NCBI GenBank assembly: GCA_910587185.1
Contig: CAJULY010000019.1
Location: 1-47,929 of the forward strand
Reading direction: 5' to 3'
Length of the DNA: 47,929 nt
From: an uncultured Muribaculaceae bacterium
GTDB taxonomy: Bacteria > Bacteroidota > Bacteroidia > Bacteroidales > Muribaculaceae
Every line of letters begins with the position of its first letter. The stretch's first letter is position 1. Positions 43,732 to 47,929 of this stretch are shown here, piece by piece. The notes under the pieces were generated by a model. That model ran no database searches. It saw only the letters and a list, made by a program, of their open reading frames with translations, and had not been told where the DNA came from. Position numbers and translations under genes: made by a program.

Positions 43732-44673
43732 TTGATTGACTTTCGCTACATATTTACGTTTATTGTTGGCACAATGATAATGGCTTCCTGCAGCGGTTCC
43801 GGTAAGGAACAGGTTGCGGGGAGCCATGACTCCGCTACTGCGGTGTCGGCTGCCGATCCGCTGTTGCTCCCATTGCCGCAGGTGCCCGACTCGCTGACTG
43901 AACCGGTGGAGAGGGCCTCGTTTCTCGCGATGCATTTCTGGGACGCGATGGACTGGAAGGACCGCAGCCGGAGCCTCGACACGGCTTTCGTGGAGCAGAA
44001 CTTCGCCAACTATCTGACGGTGCTTCCGCTGGCCGACAGCCTCTCGCGCGTGCAGGGGGTGGACGCCCTGATGAAAAGCGCGGAAGCCGACAGTGCGGCG
44101 TATGCTTTCCTCGGCGAGACAGCAGCGAAATATCTCGGCGACCCGAACTCGCCTATGCGCGACGAGGAGCTATATATTCTTTTCCTGCGCGAGCTGACGC
44201 GCTCACCGCTGACCGACGGCGCCATGAAGATGCGCTATGACCATCATCTGGAGGCGGCGATGAAAAACCGTCCCGGCATGCGCGCGGCTGATTTCCGTCT
44301 GGCCGACGCGGAGGGCCGCATCACGACACTGCATGAACTCGCGGCTTCGGCTCCGCGGACCGTCGTTCTCTTCTACGACCCTGACTGCGACCACTGCAAG
44401 GAGACAGTGGCACGGCTTGCATCCGTGCGTGTTCCCGAGAGTGTGCGGATAACGGCGGTCGATGTGATGGGCGACCGCGATCGCTTCGAGGCCACTAAAA
44501 ACGAATTCCCTTCAGGCTGGCGGGTGGCATTCGCCCTTGATCCCATAGAGGACCGTGGGCTTTATGTGTTGCCCGCGCTGCCGAGCCTTTATCTACTAAA
44601 TAGATCTGCACAGGTTCTTCTGAAAGATGCTCCGATTGGAGCTATTACACAACAACTTGATGTGGATAATTGA
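43732..44673 (+). CDS. DUF5106 lipoprotein with thioredoxin-like domain
   Basis: A 313-residue lipoprotein. With the TTG start at 43732 the N-terminus MIDFRYIFTFIVGTMIMASC is a good lipoprotein signal (C20). The first ATG (43774) would remove most of it. A helical DUF5106-type region (about 45-190) precedes a thioredoxin fold with AADFRLADAEGRITT, VLFYDPDCDHCKET (CDHC active site) and LPALPSLYLLN. Likely an envelope disulfide or redox protein. Its sequence is GC-rich compared with the pilus gene before it, so it may be a separate unit. It ends at a terminator. Confidence 0.78.
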   Translation: MIDFRYIFTFIVGTMIMASCSGSGKEQVAGSHDSATAVSAADPLLLPLPQVPDSLTEPVERASFLAMHFWDAMDWKDRSRSLDTAFVEQNFANYLTVLPLADSLSRVQGVDALMKSAEADSAAYAFLGETAAKYLGDPNSPMRDEELYILFLRELTRSPLTDGAMKMRYDHHLEAAMKNRPGMRAADFRLADAEGRITTLHELAASAPRTVVLFYDPDCDHCKETVARLASVRVPESVRITAVDVMGDRDRFEATKNEFPSGWRVAFALDPIEDRGLYVLPALPSLYLLNRSAQVLLKDAPIGAITQQLDVDN

Positions 44674-44697
44674 CAAAATGGTTTAATTATTTGAGAG

Positions 44698-44729
44698 CGG
44701 TCCTGCATGTGAATGTCGGGCCGTTTTTT
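44698..44729 (+). terminator. Terminator after the DUF5106 gene
   Basis: The stem CGGTCC / GGGCCG continues, after one mismatch, as GCAT / ATGT around a 4-base loop, and T6 follows directly. It lies 25 bases after the stop codon. Confidence 0.82.
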
Positions 44730-44737
44730 ATTAGCCC

Positions 44738-44782
44738 GATCAGTCAGATTAGTCAGATTAGTCCGATTGGTCAAATTGGTCC
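44738..44782. repeat. Degenerate 9-base repeat array, right of the pilus locus
   Basis: Five units with exact 9-base period: GATCAGTCA, GATTAGTCA, GATTAGTCC, GATTGGTCA, AATTGGTCC. Related to the array at 31853-31889 but in inverted orientation. Confidence 0.85.
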
Positions 44783-44841
44783 AACACGACTCATTTTTCA
44801 ATAAATATCGGGTTTGAAGTGCAAAAATAAATAAAAAGTCT

Positions 44842-44849
44842 TATATTTG
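44842..44849 (+). promoter_or_regulatory. -7 element of the zinc-ribbon/DUF805 gene
   Basis: TATATTTG, a perfect -7 element, 31 bases before the ATG at 44880. The -33 region reads AAGTGC, with no TTG at the usual distance. Confidence 0.6.
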
Positions 44850-44879
44850 TCAAATAAACCTTTAACTACTATATATGAT

Positions 44880-46052
44880 ATGAGCGAGAAGATTAAATGC
44901 CCCACATGCATGGAGCTTGTAGATGTGGAATTTGATGTCTGTCCTTTCTGCGGTGAGGACCTGCGGAGCGTGAAGCCTCGCGGTGCGACTTCTGCGGCGC
45001 CCGCTGCCCCGGCCGTGCCACCGGCACCGGTAGCACCGCCGCCGCCACCCCGGATTCCCGATGCGCCCAATCAGGCCAATGGATCGGATTGGTGCGGTCC
45101 GACGCCCCCTCCGGCATACGAACCTGAGGAGTCGGCAGGATTTTTCAGCACTTTCATAGGACGCGAGTTTTTCGGACGCTATGCCGATTTCTCGGGCATG
45201 ACGGCCCGTCGCGATTACTGGCTGACGGTGCTTGCGTTAGCGGTGCTTCAGTTCGGTCTCTACGGTCTGCTGGCTCTGCTCGTGGGCATCACCCCCGTGG
45301 TGGGCCTGATCGTGATGTATGCCGTCTGCTCCATCGTAGGACTTGCGGTGCTGGTGCCTTCGCTGGCTATCGCCGTGCGCCGTCTGCGCGACACGGGCAA
45401 GAGCCCCTGGATGATTCTTCTCGGCCTTATCCCTCTTGTCGGGCCTGTTCTGATGATTGTTTTCTTCTGTCAGAAAGGCTACACCCCGCGCAGGGAGTTC
45501 AGTTTCGGAGTGGCCGATGGCGCGCTGACTGCGGTCTGCTTCATCCTTTTCTTTACCGGTATCTATTTCGCATTCTCGGGAGTTGCCCGCACTCTCAACA
45601 ATATCGATTTCGACAGGATGGAGCAGCTGGATATGCCGCGCATCGACGAGTCGGACGACGATTATTCCGATGATGCCGAAGAGGTTGAAGAAGTTGTGGC
45701 TGTGGAGGAAACGGTGGCTGAACCCGCTGCGGCCTCAGGTGAAATATCTGGTACATACCGACTCAGCGGCACTGTGGCCGGCACGCCTTTCATTCTGGAG
45801 ATGCTTGTCAACGGAGGAACGGTCACCGGACGCTGCCGTTACGCGAAGATCAATCCGCCTTCATGGATCGATGTCGAAGGCTATTTCAGCGACGGGCGCT
45901 ATTTTGCCTTTATCGAGACTAACGGCGAAGAAGTAACGGGCGACTATGACTGCGAGGCAGTGTTTGACAGCCGCGGGAATTTCACGGGCATCAAAGGAAA
46001 GATGACCAATTACAAGGGAAAGACCTACAAGGTCGATCTGACTGTTATCTGA
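44880..46052 (+). CDS. Zinc-ribbon, DUF805 membrane protein
   Basis: A 390-residue protein with four parts. A zinc ribbon with two Cys pairs (CPTC 7-10, CPFC 21-24) comes first, then a Pro/Ala-rich linker. A DUF805 membrane domain of four segments (about 95-205; GRYADFSGMTARRDYW, AIAVRRLRDTGKSPW) is followed by another TM near 230. An acidic Glu/Val stretch then leads to a beta-rich C-terminal domain (ISGTYRLSGTVAGTPFILEM onward). I start at ATG 44880, just after the promoter. Function unknown; the ribbon should be cytoplasmic. The end overlaps the convergent lipoprotein gene by 8 bases. Confidence 0.8.
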   Translation: MSEKIKCPTCMELVDVEFDVCPFCGEDLRSVKPRGATSAAPAAPAVPPAPVAPPPPPRIPDAPNQANGSDWCGPTPPPAYEPEESAGFFSTFIGREFFGRYADFSGMTARRDYWLTVLALAVLQFGLYGLLALLVGITPVVGLIVMYAVCSIVGLAVLVPSLAIAVRRLRDTGKSPWMILLGLIPLVGPVLMIVFFCQKGYTPRREFSFGVADGALTAVCFILFFTGIYFAFSGVARTLNNIDFDRMEQLDMPRIDESDDDYSDDAEEVEEVVAVEETVAEPAAASGEISGTYRLSGTVAGTPFILEMLVNGGTVTGRCRYAKINPPSWIDVEGYFSDGRYFAFIETNGEEVTGDYDCEAVFDSRGNFTGIKGKMTNYKGKTYKVDLTVI

Positions 46053-46590
46053 TAGAATCGACCGGAGCCTCGGCGGTGTCTTCGGAAGGGGATGCCGCCG
46101 TGGAATCGGCTTCGGCAGCCGCGGGACGGCTCTCGGTGATTCCGTAGGAGTCGCCTTCAACGGAGGTGCCGTCGGCTTCGGACGAGAGAATGTCGCGGTA
46201 CTGCGCGAAAAGTGCTGCGAAGTCGATATGTGCGGCAGATTTCAGCCGGTCGAATTCAGAGGTGAAATCCTCCGACCGGTTAACGAGAATGTCGTACGTG
46301 TCGATATATTTGCGCATATATTCCAGCTTTTTCGACCGGTTTCCTTCGGCTTCTTCAGTGCGGACAATCTCGCTCAGGCCGGCAAGCACGGCGACGCCCT
46401 GTTCGGGTGTGAGGAAATCGGCTTCGAGGGCGAGCGAATCGATTGTTCCTGCCGAGGCCATGGCGTTGGAGCCGGTGAACGACGAGAGGTCTATGGTTTC
46501 AGCGGTTTCCGTGTTGCCGCTTTTGTTTCCGGAGCAGGCGCATGCCGCAGAGGCGAGCGCGGCGATCATTATGGCGTGAGATATTTTCAT
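46045..46590 (-). CDS. Small lipoprotein of unknown function
   Basis: A 181-residue protein with a lipoprotein-type signal (MKISHAIMIAALASAACAC, lipidated Cys probably C19). A helical middle (about 60-130) is followed by a low-complexity Ala/Glu/Ser/Asp tail. I do not recognise a family. It has its own -7 element and is divergent from mltG. Confidence 0.7.
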   Translation of the reverse strand: MKISHAIMIAALASAACACSGNKSGNTETAETIDLSSFTGSNAMASAGTIDSLALEADFLTPEQGVAVLAGLSEIVRTEEAEGNRSKKLEYMRKYIDTYDILVNRSEDFTSEFDRLKSAAHIDFAALFAQYRDILSSEADGTSVEGDSYGITESRPAAAEADSTAASPSEDTAEAPVDSIR

Positions 46591-46629
46591 TACGTGAGTA
46601 AAAAGCTGTTAATGACACTTTCCGAGAGG

Positions 46630-46637
46630 CAAAGATA
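46630..46637 (-). promoter_or_regulatory. -7 element of the small lipoprotein gene
   Basis: TATCTTTG on the - strand, 39 bases upstream of the start at 46590. The -33 position is not convincing. Confidence 0.55.
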
Positions 46638-46650
46638 CGAATTTTTTAAG

Positions 46651-46658
46651 TAAATTTG
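46651..46658 (+). promoter_or_regulatory. -7 element of mltG, almost abutting the start codon
   Basis: TAAATTTG ends only 6 bases before the ATG at 46665. With the usual distance to the start site the mRNA would be leaderless or carry a leader of about 3 bases. Confidence 0.5.
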
Positions 46659-46664
46659 CGGCCT

Positions 46665-47738
46665 ATGGAGAAAAAGAGAGTTAAAAAAAGCGCCGGCAAG
46701 GTCAGGCGCAAGGAGCCGAAAGGGCTGTTTCAGAGACCTTGGTTCATAGTGACGACAGTCGGGATAGCGGCGTTGCTTTTTGGAGGCATCTGGGCCGCGA
46801 ATACGTTGCTGCGTACCCATGGAGGGGAGGATGTGTGGATCAGGATTCCGGGCGGTGCCTCGGAACAGGCGCTGAAGGATTCCGTCATAGCCGCTCTCGG
46901 ACCCGATCAGGGAGGCAGAGTCATTTCACTGTGGGGAATGATGGGGGGCGACGCTGTACGCTCTCACGGCGCTTACAGAGTGAGCGGCGGACAGACGGCG
47001 TTCAGAACAGCCCGCAATCTGGCCCACGGGCGACAGACACCGGTTACGGTCACCTGGAATAACGTGCGCACCTTCTCCGATCTCGCATCGGCTGTGGCGC
47101 GTAATCTCGAGTTCAAGCCTGAGGATTTCAGAGCCGCCTGTCGGGAGGTGCTTGAGCCGGAGGGTTTCAATGAAGCCACTTTTCCGGCCGCGTTTCTTCC
47201 GGATTCCTACGAATTCTACTGGGCCGTCAGTCCCGAGGATGCGGTGCGCAAACTTTACTCATACCGCGTAAAATTCTGGACGCCTGAACGCAAAGCGAAA
47301 GCTGATGCCCTGGGCCTCGACGAAACCGGCGTGGCGATAATAGCTTCCATAGCGGAGGAAGAGACATCGAAAGCCGACGAACTCGGCAAAGTGGCCCGAC
47401 TTTATGTGAACCGCCTGAATGCCGGAATGCCTCTGCAGGCCGATCCCACGGTGAAATTCGCGCTCGGCGACTTTTCCATACGCCGCATCTCCTCCGAGAT
47501 GCTCCGAACCTCATCGCCGTTCAACACCTACCGCATGAAAGGGCTTCCTCCGGGACCGATACGCATTCCATCGAAGGCGTCGCTTGACGCCGTGCTTAAC
47601 GCTACGCCCCATGACTGGCTCTATATGTGTGCCAAAGAAGATTTTTCGGGTTATCACAACTTCTCTCGCTCCTACGAGGAGCATCTGGCCAACGCTCGCC
47701 GTTATCAGGCCGAGCTTGACCGCCGCAACATCCACTGA
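46665..47738 (+). CDS. mltG: Endolytic transglycosylase MltG
   Basis: Cuts nascent glycan strands in the periplasm and so sets strand length, 357 residues. A basic N-terminus precedes one membrane segment (about 24-44), then a LysM-like subdomain. The YceG/MltG domain follows, with IASIAEEETSKADE (catalytic Glu region), LQADPTVKFALG and SPFNTYRMKGLPPGPI, all family signatures. I start at ATG 46665 rather than the TTG at 46656, which lies in the promoter. It is the second wall-active system in the window besides the PBPs, with no operon link to them. Confidence 0.93.
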   Translation: MEKKRVKKSAGKVRRKEPKGLFQRPWFIVTTVGIAALLFGGIWAANTLLRTHGGEDVWIRIPGGASEQALKDSVIAALGPDQGGRVISLWGMMGGDAVRSHGAYRVSGGQTAFRTARNLAHGRQTPVTVTWNNVRTFSDLASAVARNLEFKPEDFRAACREVLEPEGFNEATFPAAFLPDSYEFYWAVSPEDAVRKLYSYRVKFWTPERKAKADALGLDETGVAIIASIAEEETSKADELGKVARLYVNRLNAGMPLQADPTVKFALGDFSIRRISSEMLRTSSPFNTYRMKGLPPGPIRIPSKASLDAVLNATPHDWLYMCAKEDFSGYHNFSRSYEEHLANARRYQAELDRRNIH

Positions 47739-47763
47739 CCCATCGCCAGGCTCTACAGGATGA

Positions 47764-47790
47764 CGGTCCGATCCACAATGGGTCGGACCG
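47764..47790 (+). terminator. Hairpin after mltG
   Basis: CGGTCCGATCC and GGGTCGGACCG form an 11-base stem with one G-T pair and a 5-base loop, 25 bases after the stop. The following bases are not T-rich, so it is a weaker terminator candidate. Confidence 0.55.
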
Positions 47791-47806
47791 CTGAATTTCG
47801 GGACAT

Positions 47807-47842
47807 AAAAAAACGCCCTAATCCTTCGCAGGTCTGAGGCGT
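47807..47842 (-). terminator. Terminator of the tRNA-His gene
   Basis: On the - strand, ACGCC (47842-47838) and GGCGT (47817-47813) close an imperfect hairpin followed by a run of seven T. It lies about 35 bases downstream of the tRNA 3' end. Confidence 0.6.
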
Positions 47843-47876
47843 AAAAACTAAAAAATGAAAACAAATTATTTCTGGG

Positions 47877-47929
47877 GGTGAACAGTGGGGGTCGAACCCA
47901 CGACCTTCGGAACCACAATCCGACGCTCT
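47877..47929 (-). tRNA. tRNA-His (GTG), 5' part outside the window
   Basis: The - strand shows the anticodon arm TCGGA-TTGTGGT-TCCGA with anticodon GTG. A variable loop, a T arm GTGGG-TTCGACC-CCCAC, the 3' acceptor strand TGTTCAC and discriminator C follow. CCA is not encoded directly after it (CCC follows). About 53 of some 74 bases are present; the D arm and 5' acceptor strand are cut off by the window end. Confidence 0.92.

Noticed and set aside
1..47929. CRISPR arrays, insertion sequences, prophage or integrase genes
   Set aside because: No regularly spaced direct repeats with spacers, no transposase or integrase motifs and no terminal inverted repeats with target duplications were seen.

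Overview
The window looks like a chromosomal segment from a Bacteroidales gut bacterium, most likely in or near Muribaculaceae. Three things support this. Upstream regions carry Bacteroidota-type promoters (-7 TAnnTTTG, sometimes with a TTG about 20 bases upstream). The gene order PBP1A - dnaN - exonuclease - coaBC - DUF4835 - recN - rlmB is Bacteroidales-like. There is also a type V (FimA/Mfa1-like) pilus locus of lipoprotein-type subunits. The family-level placement is inference.

Region 1 (1-9940, + strand) is housekeeping: a class A penicillin-binding protein, the sliding clamp, a DEDDh exonuclease, CoaBC, a DUF4835 protein, RecN, a TrmH-family rRNA methyltransferase and a six-TM ion channel with an unusual pore signature. 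Region 2 (9894-15390) holds malQ (GH77 with two CBM20-like domains) downstream of a class II ribonucleotide reductase on the - strand, and then a nitroreductase on the + strand.

Region 3 (16092-25829, - strand) is the most interesting part. It is one compact operon transcribed as FHA protein - PP2C phosphatase - a 1393-residue SEDS polymerase fused to a class B PBP transpeptidase - second FHA protein - soluble Ser/Thr kinase - membrane acyltransferase. This is nearly the actinobacterial fhaA-fhaB-pstP-rodA-pbpA-pknA-pknB cluster, with rodA and pbpA as a single gene. It predicts a phospho-signalling-controlled peptidoglycan synthase separate from the usual RodA/PBP2 and FtsW/FtsI pairs.

Region 4 (25912-31848) has a secreted endonuclease/exonuclease/phosphatase-fold protein, a three-module exported protein ending in a complete thiol peroxidase (Tpx), an MFS transporter and an AI-2E/PerM family transporter.

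Region 5 (31849-44673) is a type V pilus locus. It has a DUF3575 protein, a DUF3868/OmpA-like/TPR protein, an Mfa1-like major pilin, a strong terminator, an Mfa2-like anchor, and three larger lipoprotein subunits, one with a lectin-like C-terminus that suggests a tip adhesin. A DUF5106 thioredoxin-fold lipoprotein follows. The promoter region carries a G9 tract, a perfect 30-base tandem duplication and hairpins, and a C8 tract sits in a hairpin before the anchor gene. Related 9-base degenerate repeats lie at both ends of the locus in opposite orientation.

Region 6 (44738-47929) has a zinc-ribbon/DUF805 membrane protein, a small lipoprotein, the endolytic transglycosylase MltG and the 3' part of a tRNA-His gene cut by the window end. 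All functions are read from sequence motifs; no database search was possible.
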